NCBI RefSeq assembly: GCF_014205675.1 | Contig: NZ_JACIIX010000002.1 | Location: forward strand, 265,970 to 329,969 | Source of the DNA: Novispirillum itersonii | GTDB taxonomy: Bacteria; Pseudomonadota; Alphaproteobacteria; Rhodospirillales; Rhodospirillaceae | Length of the DNA stretch: 64,000 nucleotides | Direction of reading: 5' to 3' | Part shown: one piece after another, positions 51,516 to 61,098 of the stretch | Layout: every line of letters starts with the position of its first letter | How positions within the stretch are numbered: the stretch's first letter is position 1 | Translations under genes and position numbers: made by a program | The notes under the pieces: generated by a model | The model's input: the letters and a program-made list of their open reading frames with translations, nothing else | What the model was told of the DNA's origin: nothing | Databases searched by the model: none

Positions 51516-53000
51516 TCAGTCCAGCCCCTTTTCCGACCAGGTGATTTTCTTGCGGTAAATGGTCGAGGGGCTGATTTCCAGCAGCGCCGCTGCCTTGGGG
51601 ATGTTGCCGCCGCACAGGTCAATGGCATGCTCAATGGCTTCTTTTTCAATCAGCCACAGGGGTTTCAGGTCGGCCGCACTGCCGAGCACCAGCGTCGCCA
51701 CCTGTTCCCGGCTGCCATTCAGGGCCGGTTCCGCCGTCAGCGGGCGCGGGATCCCCTCGGCGGCGGCCTCGGACAGCAGGCCTGCCGGGGTGGAACGGGT
51801 GCCGGTCGACAGCACCGGCGGCAGCATCTCCAGCGTCAGTTCCGGTCCGTCGTTCAGGACCACGGCGCTGCGCAGCACGTTTTCCAGCTGGCGCACGTTG
51901 CCCGGCCAGTCGTAGCTGGCAATGGCGGCAGCGGCGCGGCGCTCCAGACGGCGGAAGCCCTTGCCTTCTTCCCCGGCGAGCTTGACCAGCAGGGCATCGG
52001 CGATTTCCAGCGCGTCGCCATCGCGTTCCCGCAGCGGCGGCAGGTGGATGGGAATGACATGCAGCCGGTAATACAGGTCTTCGCGGAAACGGCCTTCCTC
52101 GACCTCGCGCAGCGGGTCGCGGTTGGTGGCGCAGACGACGCGGATATCCACCTTCTGGGCACTGTCGGCCCCGACCTTCTGCACCATGCCGGTCTGGAGG
52201 AAGCGCAGCAGCTTGCCCTGAAGGTTAATGTCCATTTCCCCGATTTCGTCGAGGAACAGTGTGCCGCCGTCAGCGCGGGAGGCGGCACCGTCCCGGGTGC
52301 CGGTGGCCCCGGTGAAGGCCCCCTTCAGATGCCCGAACAGCTCGCTTTCCATCAGGTCCTTGGGGATGGCGGCGCAGTTGACGGCAACGAAGGGTTTGCC
52401 GGTGCGGGGACCGGCGCGGTGGATCGCCTCGGCGCACAGTTCCTTGCCGGTGCCGCTTTCCCCGGTGATGAACACCGTAGCCTTCGACGGGGCGGCGGCC
52501 TCGATGATCCGGTAGACCCCGCGCATGGAGGCCGAGGCCCCGATAAAGCCATAGAAAGTGTTGGTCCGCTCTTCCCGCAGGGTTTCGGTCAGTTCTTCCA
52601 CCTGCCGGGACAGGCGCTGCTTTTCCACCACGTTGGCAATGGTGACCTGCAGGCGTTCCGGGGTGAACGGTTTGACCAGAAAGTCGGTGGCCCCGGCCTG
52701 AAGGGCCTCCACCGCCAGACGGACGGAAGCCTGTGAGGTGACCACCACCACCCCGACCGGCATCTGGGCGGAGCGGATCCGCCGCAGAATGTCCAGTCCG
52801 TTCATATCCGGCAGGTGTACGTCCAGCACCACCGCATCCGGGGTCAGGCGTTCCAGTGCGGCGACCGCCTCCTGCCCGGAGTGCACACAGTCAACCGTGT
52901 GCGCGGCCAGATCGAAAGCATACCGTTCTGCCATCAGCGGATCGTCTTCGACGATCAGTACCCGAGCTTTCATATCCGGCGCCTGCGTTGCTGCTGCCAT
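51516..53000 (-). CDS. Sigma-54-dependent response regulator (LuxO/NtrC type)
   Basis: The 494-residue protein has an N-terminal receiver (VLIVEDDPLMAERYA; phospho-acceptor in VVLDVHLPDMNGLD; VTSQASVRLA; DFLVKPFTPERL). An AAA+ domain follows with Walker A (ITGESGTGKELCAEAIH), the sigma-54 contact ESELFGHLKGAFTGATG and Walker B (GGTLFLDEIGEM). The Fis-type helix-turn-helix is GNIPKAAALLEISPSTIYRK. The tail IYRKKITWSEKG is like LuxO. No histidine kinase gene is adjacent, so it is an orphan regulator here. ATG 53000 with GGA upstream is preferred over GTG 53009. It should activate promoters with RpoN; none is evident in the window. Confidence 0.9.
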   Translation of the reverse strand: MAAATQAPDMKARVLIVEDDPLMAERYAFDLAAHTVDCVHSGQEAVAALERLTPDAVVLDVHLPDMNGLDILRRIRSAQMPVGVVVVTSQASVRLAVEALQAGATDFLVKPFTPERLQVTIANVVEKQRLSRQVEELTETLREERTNTFYGFIGASASMRGVYRIIEAAAPSKATVFITGESGTGKELCAEAIHRAGPRTGKPFVAVNCAAIPKDLMESELFGHLKGAFTGATGTRDGAASRADGGTLFLDEIGEMDINLQGKLLRFLQTGMVQKVGADSAQKVDIRVVCATNRDPLREVEEGRFREDLYYRLHVIPIHLPPLRERDGDALEIADALLVKLAGEEGKGFRRLERRAAAAIASYDWPGNVRQLENVLRSAVVLNDGPELTLEMLPPVLSTGTRSTPAGLLSEAAAEGIPRPLTAEPALNGSREQVATLVLGSAADLKPLWLIEKEAIEHAIDLCGGNIPKAAALLEISPSTIYRKKITWSEKGLD

Positions 53001-53043
53001 AATTTCCACAAAGTAGCGCAGCCTTTTACCCGGCGCAACCGGA

Positions 53044-53940
53044 TCACGGGGCGGTTACAAACTCTGCGGCCTTATAGCCCTGCGCGAACAGCAGGGCGGT
53101 CAGATCCCCGTGATTGACCTTGTGGGCCACACTTTCGCGGACCAGTGGTTTGGCGTGATAGGCCACGCCGAGGGAGGCCGCCTGTAGCATCGGCAGATCG
53201 TTGGCACCGTCGCCGACCGCGGCGGTCAGGGCCAGCGGCAGGTGGCGGGCTCCGGCCCCTTCCATCAGCAGGCGCAGCTTGGCATCCTTGCCAAGGATCG
53301 GCGTGGCGACCTCGCCGGTCAGATGGCCATCGGCGACAATCAGGGTGTTGGCGTGATGCTCGTGGAAGCCACAGGCAGCGGCGACACGGCCGGTAAAGAA
53401 GGTGAACCCGCCGGAGGCGAGGATGCAGTGGGCCCCGTTGGTGCGCATGGTCTGCACCAGCGTATGGGCACCGGGCATGAAGTGGATCTCTTCCCAGGTG
53501 CGTTCCAGTGCGTCGGCGGACAGGCCTTTCAGCATACCGACGCGTTCGCGCAGGGCCTCTTCAAAGTCCAGCTCGCCGCGCATGGCCCGCTCGGTGATGG
53601 CGGCGATTTTGTCTTTCAGTCCGGCGAAGGCGGCCAGATCGTCCAGCGTTTCGCCGGTGACCATGGTGGAGTCCATGTCGGCGATCAGCAGCTTTTTGCG
53701 GCGGTTCTCCACCGGCTGGAAGAACAGATCGACCCCGGCGTCGGCAAAATGGCGGCGGACCACGGCATCGGCGAAGTCAGCGGTGATGCCGGTGAACAGC
53801 AGGTCACAGGCGGTGTTCTCTGCCAGCCACTCCGGCGGGGAGACCGAGGCGTGGGCCTCGCGCAGGGCGTCGCGGGCGGTGGCGATATGCCCGGCGGTCA
53901 GGCCGCCCGGGGTGGCAACAAGGGTCAGCACTTTTTCCAT
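53044..53940 (-). CDS. serB: Phosphoserine phosphatase
   Basis: SerB carries out the last step of serine synthesis. The 298-residue HAD enzyme has an N-terminal ACT-like domain (LTLVATPGGLTAGHIATARD) and the nucleophile motif LLIADMDSTMVTGETLDDLA. Motif II is around ILASGGFTFFTGRVA, and AAVGDGANDLPMLQAASLG supplies the metal aspartates. The ATG at 53940 is the family start; the frame upstream belongs to the intergenic region and the divergent miaA side. About 140 bases separate it from miaA, so both promoters lie there. Confidence 0.95.
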   Translation of the reverse strand: MEKVLTLVATPGGLTAGHIATARDALREAHASVSPPEWLAENTACDLLFTGITADFADAVVRRHFADAGVDLFFQPVENRRKKLLIADMDSTMVTGETLDDLAAFAGLKDKIAAITERAMRGELDFEEALRERVGMLKGLSADALERTWEEIHFMPGAHTLVQTMRTNGAHCILASGGFTFFTGRVAAACGFHEHHANTLIVADGHLTGEVATPILGKDAKLRLLMEGAGARHLPLALTAAVGDGANDLPMLQAASLGVAYHAKPLVRESVAHKVNHGDLTALLFAQGYKAAEFVTAP

Positions 53941-54079
53941 GACGGACTCCGGGGCTCGGGCGGCGGGGGCAGATGTCACTTCGCGGTGGCTCAATCTGCT
54001 GCTTTGCGGCATCGTATACGGAACAACCGGCGGCAAAGGCAAGACCGGACGGACTCTGATGTGTGGAGAACAGGCGACG

Positions 54080-55042
54080 ATGACGGGCACCCCCGACCCC
54101 GAGATGCTGCGGCAGGCTGTTGTCGTGGTGGCCGGACCGACGGCCAGCGGCAAGTCCGCCTGCGCGCTGGATCTGGCGACGGAGTTTGACGGCTGCGTCA
54201 TTAATGCCGATTCCATGCAGGTGTATCAGGATCTGCACGTCATCACCGCCCGCCCGTCGGCGGCGGATATGGCCAAGGCCCCGCACAGCCTGTATGGCAT
54301 GCTGCCGGGGCGGGAGGTCTGTTCCGCCATGCGCTGGGCGGAAATGGCGGCGGCGGAAATCGCCGTCTGCCGGATGGCCGGGCTGCTGCCGATCGTCTGT
54401 GGTGGCACCGGTCTGTATATCCGGGCGCTGATGGAAGGGATGTCGCCGATCCCGGAGATTCCGGAGGAAATCCGTCAGCGCAGCCGGTCAGAGATGGAGG
54501 AGATCGGCAACGCCGCTTTCCATGCCCGGCTGGCGGAGGTTGATCCGGTCACCGCCGACCGTCTGAACATCGGCGACACCCAGCGCCTGTGCCGGGCGTG
54601 GGAAGTGTGGGAGGCGACCGGCCGGTCGATCACCGACTGGCAGACCGAGCCGAACGTGCGGCTGATTGACGGCACCTTTTTCCCGATCCTGATCGCCCCG
54701 CCGCGCGAGGAGCTTTATGTCTCCTGCGATCGCCGCTTCGACCTGATGATGGACTACGGGGCGCTGGACGAAGTGCGGGCGCTGGACGGGCAGGGTCTGC
54801 CCGAAGATGCCCCGATTCTCAAGGCACTGGGCGTACCGGAGCTGCGGGGGCTGCTACACGGGCGGATGGACCGGGCCGAGGCCATCCGCGCGTCTAAACA
54901 GGCCACCAGAAACTTTGCCAAACGGCAGATGACATGGTTCCGTGGACAGCTTCGTTCGCGGGAAATCCTGCCTGCGCAATATTCAGAAAGTTCGAGATCG
55001 GAAATCTTTGCAAAAGTTCGTCACTTTTTGTTGACCGGCTGA
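54080..55042 (+). CDS. miaA: tRNA dimethylallyltransferase
   Basis: MiaA adds a dimethylallyl group to A37 of tRNAs reading codons beginning with U. The 320-residue protein has the P-loop VVAGPTASGKSACALDLA, the substrate motif INADSMQVYQDLHVITARPS, CGGTGLYIRALMEG and the C-terminal QATRNFAKRQMTWFRGQL. ATG 54080 is preceded by GGAG at 11 bases; an ATG 21 bases upstream is possible. It is divergent from serB and followed by a structured spacer before ilvB. Confidence 0.95.
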   Translation: MTGTPDPEMLRQAVVVVAGPTASGKSACALDLATEFDGCVINADSMQVYQDLHVITARPSAADMAKAPHSLYGMLPGREVCSAMRWAEMAAAEIAVCRMAGLLPIVCGGTGLYIRALMEGMSPIPEIPEEIRQRSRSEMEEIGNAAFHARLAEVDPVTADRLNIGDTQRLCRAWEVWEATGRSITDWQTEPNVRLIDGTFFPILIAPPREELYVSCDRRFDLMMDYGALDEVRALDGQGLPEDAPILKALGVPELRGLLHGRMDRAEAIRASKQATRNFAKRQMTWFRGQLRSREILPAQYSESSRSEIFAKVRHFLLTG

Positions 55043-55169
55043 CCGCAACCCTCTAGGGTGCCGTTCTCCCCCGCGTTTCCGGCGGGGAAGGCGTCGTTCC
55101 GGCGCGGTTTTCCCACAGGTGGAAAGCCCCGGTTGCGGCGGGAGAAGACACTTTGAGAGGTTAAGGATT

Positions 55170-56930
55170 ATGGCCCAGGAAACCATGTCGGGAGCAAAGA
55201 TCGTCCTTAAAGCCCTGGTTGATCAGGGTGTGGACGTAATCTTCGGCTATCCGGGCGGTGCCGTCCTACCCATTTACGACGAGCTGTTCCAGCAGAACCA
55301 GATCAAGCATGTTCTGGTCCGGCACGAACAGGCGGCCGTTCATGCGGCGGAAGGGTATGCCCGGTCTACCGGTAAGGTGGGCGTGGTTCTGGTAACCTCC
55401 GGCCCCGGCGCCACCAATGCCGTCACCGGCCTGACCGATGCGCTGATGGATTCCATTCCGGTCGTCTGTCTGACCGGGCAGGTGCCGACCCACCTGATCG
55501 GCAATGACGCCTTTCAGGAAGCGGACACCACCGGCATCACCCGCCAGTGCACCAAGCATAACTATCTGGTGAAGAAGTCGGACGATCTGGCCCGCACCAT
55601 GCACGAGGCCTTCTACGTCGCCACCACGGGCCGTCCCGGCCCGGTGGTGATTGACCTGCCGAAGGACATCCTGATGCTGCCCGCGCCGTATAATGCGACG
55701 GCGAAGGTCAAGCACAAGTCCTACAAGCCGCAGGTCAAGGGTGACCTGAAGAAGATCGAAGAGGCGGTGAAGCTGCTGGCCAACGCCAGGAAGCCGATCA
55801 TTTACGGCGGCGGCGGCATCATCAACTCCGGCCCCGGTGCCAGCCAGCTGCTGACCAATTTTGCCCGCACCACCGGCTTCCCGGTGACTCTGACCCTGAT
55901 GGGTCTGGGGGCCTATCCGGCGTCGGATCAGCAGTTCCTCGGCATGCTGGGGATGCACGGGACCTACGAGGCGAACATGGCGATGCATGACTGCGACGTC
56001 ATGCTGTGCGTCGGTGCCCGTTTCGATGACCGTGTCACCGGCCTGCTGTCGGCCTTTGCGCCGAACTCGAAGAAGATCCACATCGATATCGACCCGTCCT
56101 CGATCAACAAGAACGTTGCGGTCGATCTGCCGATCATCGGCGATGTCGCCCACGTTCTGGAAGACATGCTGAAGATCTGGAAGTCCACGCAGGCCAAATC
56201 CGACGCCAGGGCGCTGGAAGTGTGGTGGAAGCAGATCAACGACTGGCGCAAGGTCAACTGTCTTGCCTTCGAGCAGGGCAGCGAGATCATCAAGCCGCAG
56301 TACGCGATCCGCCGCCTGTATGAACTGACCCGGGGCCGCGAAACCTACATCACCACCGAAGTCGGGCAGCACCAGATGTGGGCGGCCCAGCATTTCGGCT
56401 TCGATAAGCCGAACCAGTGGATGACCTCCGGCGGCCTTGGCACCATGGGCTACGGCTTCCCGTCGGCGATCGGCGTGCAGATGGCCCACCCGGATGCGCT
56501 GGTGGTCGATATCTCCGGCGAAGCCAGCTTCATGATGAACATGCAGGAACTGTCCACCGCCGTGCAGTACCGCCTGCCGGTCAAGGTGTTCATCCTGAAC
56601 AACATGTACATGGGCATGGTCCGTCAGTGGCAGGAACTGCTGCACGGCAGCCGCTACTCCGAAAGCTATTCCGAAGCCCTGCCGGACTTCGTGAAGCTGG
56701 CGGAATCCTTCGGTGCTGTCGGCATCCGGGTCCAAAAGCCGGATGAACTGGACGGGGCCATCAAGGACATGATGGCGGTTGACCGTCCGGTGCTGATGGA
56801 CATCCTCGTCGACCAGAAAGAAAACTGCTACCCGATGATTCCGTCGGGCAAGCCGCATAACCAGATGCTGCTGGGGCCGGTGGCCGCAGGGACCGAAGCC
56901 ATTGCCGACGAAGGCAAAGTGCTGGTCTGA
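55170..56930 (+). CDS. ilvB: Acetolactate synthase, large (catalytic) subunit
   Basis: This ThDP/FAD enzyme makes acetolactate or acetohydroxybutyrate for valine, leucine and isoleucine. The 586-residue protein has the catalytic glutamate in VLVRHEQAAVHAAEGYARST, and FGYPGGAVLPIYDELF at the N-terminus. The FAD domain holds SGPGASQLLTNFARTTGFPV. The ThDP-binding segment is VDISGEASFMMNMQELSTA followed by ILNNMYMGMVRQWQ. AAGGATT precedes the ATG. The 127-base leader contains paired CCGCAACC...GGTTGCGG and inner hairpins but no recognisable leader peptide. ilvN follows 26 bases later. Confidence 0.96.
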   Translation: MAQETMSGAKIVLKALVDQGVDVIFGYPGGAVLPIYDELFQQNQIKHVLVRHEQAAVHAAEGYARSTGKVGVVLVTSGPGATNAVTGLTDALMDSIPVVCLTGQVPTHLIGNDAFQEADTTGITRQCTKHNYLVKKSDDLARTMHEAFYVATTGRPGPVVIDLPKDILMLPAPYNATAKVKHKSYKPQVKGDLKKIEEAVKLLANARKPIIYGGGGIINSGPGASQLLTNFARTTGFPVTLTLMGLGAYPASDQQFLGMLGMHGTYEANMAMHDCDVMLCVGARFDDRVTGLLSAFAPNSKKIHIDIDPSSINKNVAVDLPIIGDVAHVLEDMLKIWKSTQAKSDARALEVWWKQINDWRKVNCLAFEQGSEIIKPQYAIRRLYELTRGRETYITTEVGQHQMWAAQHFGFDKPNQWMTSGGLGTMGYGFPSAIGVQMAHPDALVVDISGEASFMMNMQELSTAVQYRLPVKVFILNNMYMGMVRQWQELLHGSRYSESYSEALPDFVKLAESFGAVGIRVQKPDELDGAIKDMMAVDRPVLMDILVDQKENCYPMIPSGKPHNQMLLGPVAAGTEAIADEGKVLV

Positions 56931-56956
56931 GCCACGCCTGACAGGGAGTAAACACC

Positions 56957-57469
56957 GTGCAAATGTCGACCGAAATCCAGTGTCATACCATTTCCGTTCT
57001 GGTGGACAACGAGTCCGGGGTTCTGGCCCGGGTGATCGGCCTGTTCTCCGGGCGTGGCTACAACATTGAAAGCCTGACGGTGTCGGAAGTGGACCCGCGG
57101 GAAAAGCTGTCGCGGATCACGCTGGTCACCTCCGGGACCGAGATGGTGATCGAGCAGATCAAGGCGCAGCTCAGCCGTCTGGTGCCGATTCACACGGTGC
57201 GCGATCTGACGGTGGAAGGCCCGCATGTCAGCCGCGAACTGGCGCTGATCAAGGTGGCGGGCATCGGCGAGAAGCGGGTGGAAGCCCTGCGCATCGCCGA
57301 TATCTTCCGCGCCAATGTGGTGGATTCCACCAACGAGAGCTTTGTGTTCGAAATCGTCGGCAAGACCGACAAGCTCGACGCCTTCATCAAGCTGATGGAG
57401 CCGCTGGGGCTGATCGACGTCGCCCGGACCGGGGTTGCCGCGATTGCCCGTGGATCTGAAGGCCTCTGA
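56957..57469 (+). CDS. ilvN: Acetolactate synthase, small (regulatory) subunit
   Basis: This is the ACT-domain subunit that activates IlvB and confers valine feedback inhibition. The 170 residues comprise an N-terminal ACT domain (HTISVLVDNESGVLARVIGL, GRGYNIESLTVSEVD) and a C-terminal ALS_ss_C domain (FRANVVDSTNESFVFEIVG). This matches the longer IlvH-type subunits. The GTG at 56957 has GGGAG eight bases upstream; an ATG six bases later is the alternative. It lies between ilvB and ilvC, the normal operon order. Confidence 0.95.
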   Translation: MQMSTEIQCHTISVLVDNESGVLARVIGLFSGRGYNIESLTVSEVDPREKLSRITLVTSGTEMVIEQIKAQLSRLVPIHTVRDLTVEGPHVSRELALIKVAGIGEKRVEALRIADIFRANVVDSTNESFVFEIVGKTDKLDAFIKLMEPLGLIDVARTGVAAIARGSEGL

Positions 57470-57544
57470 TTCCCCTGTTCTGTATCAACGGCGGCGGGGA
57501 GTGCGTTCCCGCCGCGTCATCTTCCAACTGACAGTTTGGTTTAA

Positions 57545-58576
<1,032 letters not shown>

Positions 58577-58649
58577 TCCTGTCGCGTCTGGCGAGGTTTC
58601 TTCGCCAGTCTGATCAGATCGTGGCGGCAGAAATGCCGCCCTCCTGAGA

Positions 58650-58686
58650 AAAATACCCCGCAGTCCGCTGCGGGGTATTTTCTTTT
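58650..58686 (+). terminator. Terminator of the ilv operon
   Basis: AAAATACCCCGCAG pairs perfectly with CTGCGGGGTATTTT, followed by CTTTTTG. A smaller hairpin GGCGGCA-GAAA-TGCCGCC precedes it at about 58623-58640. Confidence 0.95.
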
Positions 58687-58824
58687 TGCGGAAACAAATC
58701 TAAATAATCAACTTATGAGTGAATATCCATTGAGGGGATGCGCGGGTGTTCGATTAAGTGTAAACATACATCAGTGATGGGGGGATTCCGGCATCGCTGA
58801 AAACGTGTTCAGGAGGTTGTTGGG

Positions 58825-58851
58825 ATGCGGGGTATGGTGTGGACCGGTTAA
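58825..58851 (+). CDS. Possible eight-codon upstream reading frame
   Basis: A perfect AGGAGG (58811-58816) sits eight bases before an ATG encoding MRGMVWTG and a stop. The stop lies inside the start region of the following binding-protein gene, in a different frame. Translation of this mini-frame could deliver ribosomes to the GTG start of the downstream gene. A frameshift in the real gene or sequence is the alternative. Confidence 0.3.
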   Translation: MRGMVWTG

Positions 58852-59603
58852 GAGCGGGTCTGATCGGGGTTTTTCTGTCGGTCTTCGCAGTCTGGCCTGC
58901 CGTTGCCGAAGATAATCGGCCAGCGCAGAGGGTGATCACCCTCTATGGCGGGGAAAAACAGGGGCCTGTTGTCTGCAATGGCTCCTCAGTCGGCCCGGGG
59001 ATGTTGACGGAACGGGCGGTGGAGCTGTTCCGCCGGGCCGGGTATGCGGTGCGGATCGAGTGCACGGCCTGGAACCGGGCGCAGACCGTCGTCAAATCTG
59101 ACCCTGATGGCGTTGTCCTGAACATGGCGCGGACGCCGGAGCGGGAGGGTGATTATATCTGGCTACTGAAAACCGGGGAACTTGATTACGGCATTGCAAC
59201 CGCTGATCCGTCCCTCCGGACTCTGGAGGCTGCCTTGCAGAAAGGCATGGTTGCCGCCGTCCGCGGGACGCCCCGGGTCACGGAGTTACAGGCCATCGGC
59301 CCTGAACGGCACATCGTGCAGGTGAATGATCCGGAACAGGCGGCGCGCATGCTGACGTCCGGGCGTGTTGTGGCGTGGTATGACACTTCCACCCGGATTG
59401 AACGGTTCTGGCCGGACGGAAGCAATGCGTCCTCCCGGCCTTTCTTTGTGCCGACGCGCCGCATTGCCGGGTATCTGGCCGCAGGCTTTGCCCTGCGGGA
59501 TGAGGGCCGGATCCGGGCCCAGCTGGAGCAGGCCTTTACGGCCATGAAAGCCGATGGCAGCTGGGCGGCGATCGGCCGACGCTATGCCGGACTGGCCCGG
59601 TAA
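58839..59603 (+). CDS. Periplasmic solute-binding protein, family 3-like (paralogue 1)
   Basis: The 254-residue precursor has a signal peptide (LIGVFLSVFAVWPAVAE) and a domain resembling amino-acid-type transporter substrate-binding proteins: LTERAVELFRRAGYAVRIEC, VVLNMARTPEREGDYIW, IVQVNDPEQAARMLTSGRVV and the C-terminal AFTAMKADGSWAAIGRRYAG. No permease or ATPase is nearby, so it may act as an orphan receptor or binding protein. The GTG at 58839 has only a GGGG stretch nearby, while a perfect ribosome-binding site serves an overlapping eight-codon frame. It is followed 22 bases later by a clear paralogue. Confidence 0.75.
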   Translation: MDRLRAGLIGVFLSVFAVWPAVAEDNRPAQRVITLYGGEKQGPVVCNGSSVGPGMLTERAVELFRRAGYAVRIECTAWNRAQTVVKSDPDGVVLNMARTPEREGDYIWLLKTGELDYGIATADPSLRTLEAALQKGMVAAVRGTPRVTELQAIGPERHIVQVNDPEQAARMLTSGRVVAWYDTSTRIERFWPDGSNASSRPFFVPTRRIAGYLAAGFALRDEGRIRAQLEQAFTAMKADGSWAAIGRRYAGLAR

Positions 59604-59625
59604 GAGACGCAGGAGCAGTGCAGGC

Positions 59626-60477
59626 ATGCGGCAGGAAAGGGGCGAAGGGATGCTGACAGGCACAACGGGATCCGGACCGGCACGCTGGCCTGCCTGCTGC
59701 CGGTGGATCCGGGGAGCGATGCTGTCTGTCATCCTTGCGGCCTTCCAGCCCGGCCTGTGCCATGCCGGAGATGACCCGTTGGCCCTCTATGGCGATGATC
59801 ATCAGACTCCGTTTGTGTCGCGGGATGGTCAGCCGGGACTGTTCCGCGAGGCAACCGAGGAAATGCTGCGGCGGGCGGGGCTGCCCTACACGCTGACCCT
59901 GACACCGTGGCGGCGGGCGCAGGCCGAGGTGCTTGGCGGTGGTGGGGGGCTGATCATGAATCTGGCCCGGACACCGGCGCGGGAAACGGAGTATCGCTGG
60001 ATGGTCAGGGTCCTGCCGACGGCCTATGTGCTTGCCGGGCTGGCGAAGGACTATCAAAGCCTGACCGAGGCCTTTGCCGATGGGCCGGTTGTCGTTCTGG
60101 CCGGAACGCCACGGGCGGACGAGGCCCTGAAAAGTGGCGGGCCTGACCGGGTGGTGCAGGTGAACGATCCCCAGCAGGCGGTCCGTCTTCTGCGCGGGGG
60201 CCGGGTGTCGGCATGGTACGAAATTGATCTGCGGATCCTGCATGCCTGGCGGTCTGCCGGTTTTGCCCCGGAGAGTCTGCGGATTGGCGCTCCGCAGCAG
60301 GTGACGGGCAGTTATCTGGCCGCCAATCCGGGTTTGCCTGATGCGGACCGGGTGGAGGCCCGGCTCCGGATGGCATTTGCATCCATGCAGGCGGATGGAA
60401 GCTGGCAACGGATTCTCGCCGCCTATATCGGCCCGGAGCGGGCGCAGGGGGTTGCTGCGGCGGCTTGGGCCGAATAG
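59626..60477 (+). CDS. Periplasmic solute-binding protein, family 3-like (paralogue 2)
   Basis: The roughly 283-residue protein shares with its upstream neighbour the segments LFREATEEMLRRAGLPYTLT, IMNLARTPARETEY, VVQVNDPQQAVRLLRGGRVS-AWY and AFASMQADGSWQRILAAYIG. They are tandem duplicates that have diverged. The hydrophobic core of the signal peptide is MLSVILAAFQPGLCHA. The start is uncertain: ATG 59626 has AGGAG ten bases upstream, ATG 59650 follows GAAGGG, and ATG 59719 begins at the hydrophobic core. No transport partner is present. It ends before a gene-free stretch. Confidence 0.75.
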   Translation: MRQERGEGMLTGTTGSGPARWPACCRWIRGAMLSVILAAFQPGLCHAGDDPLALYGDDHQTPFVSRDGQPGLFREATEEMLRRAGLPYTLTLTPWRRAQAEVLGGGGGLIMNLARTPARETEYRWMVRVLPTAYVLAGLAKDYQSLTEAFADGPVVVLAGTPRADEALKSGGPDRVVQVNDPQQAVRLLRGGRVSAWYEIDLRILHAWRSAGFAPESLRIGAPQQVTGSYLAANPGLPDADRVEARLRMAFASMQADGSWQRILAAYIGPERAQGVAAAAWAE

Positions 60478-60555
60478 GGCAAGTCGTCCCCTGTCTGATC
60501 GGGGTCCGGTGGCTGTCGCTGCTTCGGCGATGCCGTGATCAGAGATGATGGAATC

Positions 60556-61000
60556 AAAAAAGAACCCCCGCGCGATCACTGCTGCTGTCAGTCCCTCCAG
60601 GCCCGGGTGGATGACGGCGGCTGCGATGGCAGCGGGGGTAAGGATAAGGCGGTTGCCCTGCGGGACTGACCGCGCTGTCTCGGGATGCGGGAGAGAGGAC
60701 CGCATCACCGAAGGGTGATCCCGGGCCGGTCTGCGCCGGAACGGGGAAAGAAGGCCGGGGAGATCTGGGGAAACCCCCCGGAGGTAACAGGTATCAGGGA
60801 AGGAAGGTAGGAGAGGGATTTGAGTTGAGGAGAGAGGGATAAACACAAGGTCCGACGGCCACGCGGGGGCTGCTGACAAAGCGCTGATCCAACCCCGAGA
60901 GAGGGAAGGGCGGAGCGGCGCTGGCCTGCGTTGGCATCCGTTGCCGGAGGGGTGTTGCCGCCGGGAGGACCGGTCCGCAGCCACCCGCTGTGGCGTCGAT
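60556..61000 (-). ncRNA. Candidate regulated small RNA (minus strand)
   Basis: About 445 bases run from a predicted start near 61000 to a terminator whose ACCCCCGC/GCGGGGGT closing stem (60639-60564) is followed by TCTTTTTT. The body is rich in CU stretches such as CCCTCTCTCC and CCTTCCTTCCC (within 60840-60783), which could pair with ribosome-binding sites. A hairpin GATGCGG/CCGCATC (60706-60684) presents a UCCUCUCUC loop. There is no homology I can name. The unit is set off from glpR by its own terminator upstream. It could be shorter than drawn or split in two. Confidence 0.4.
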
Positions 61001-61006
61001 GGAGTG

Positions 61007-61035
61007 GTTATACGGGCTCCTGATCTCGAACGCAA
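61007..61035 (-). promoter_or_regulatory. Sigma-70-like promoter TTGCGT-N17-TATAAC
   Basis: On the minus strand TTGCGT (61035-61030) and TATAAC (61012-61007) are exactly 17 bases apart. It points into a region without protein genes. Confidence 0.55.
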
Positions 61036-61059
61036 GTGCAAATGAGTTGCAATTGCGTT
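61029..61059. promoter_or_regulatory. 31-base palindrome, Fur-like, overlapping the -35
   Basis: Half-sites AACGCAA-N-TGCAA occur as an inverted repeat centred at 61044; the core TGCAAATGAGTTGCA resembles iron-responsive Fur-family boxes of alphaproteobacteria. It covers the -35 of the minus-strand promoter, so binding would repress. The regulator assignment is tentative. Confidence 0.45.
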
Positions 61060-61098
61060 TTTCTGATTCCGCCTCGTGACCCCTTGGGCCGGGGGCAG

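Noticed and set aside
55043-55169. A classical attenuator leader peptide for ilvB
   Set aside because: Hairpins are present but no short frame rich in Ile, Leu or Val codons is found.
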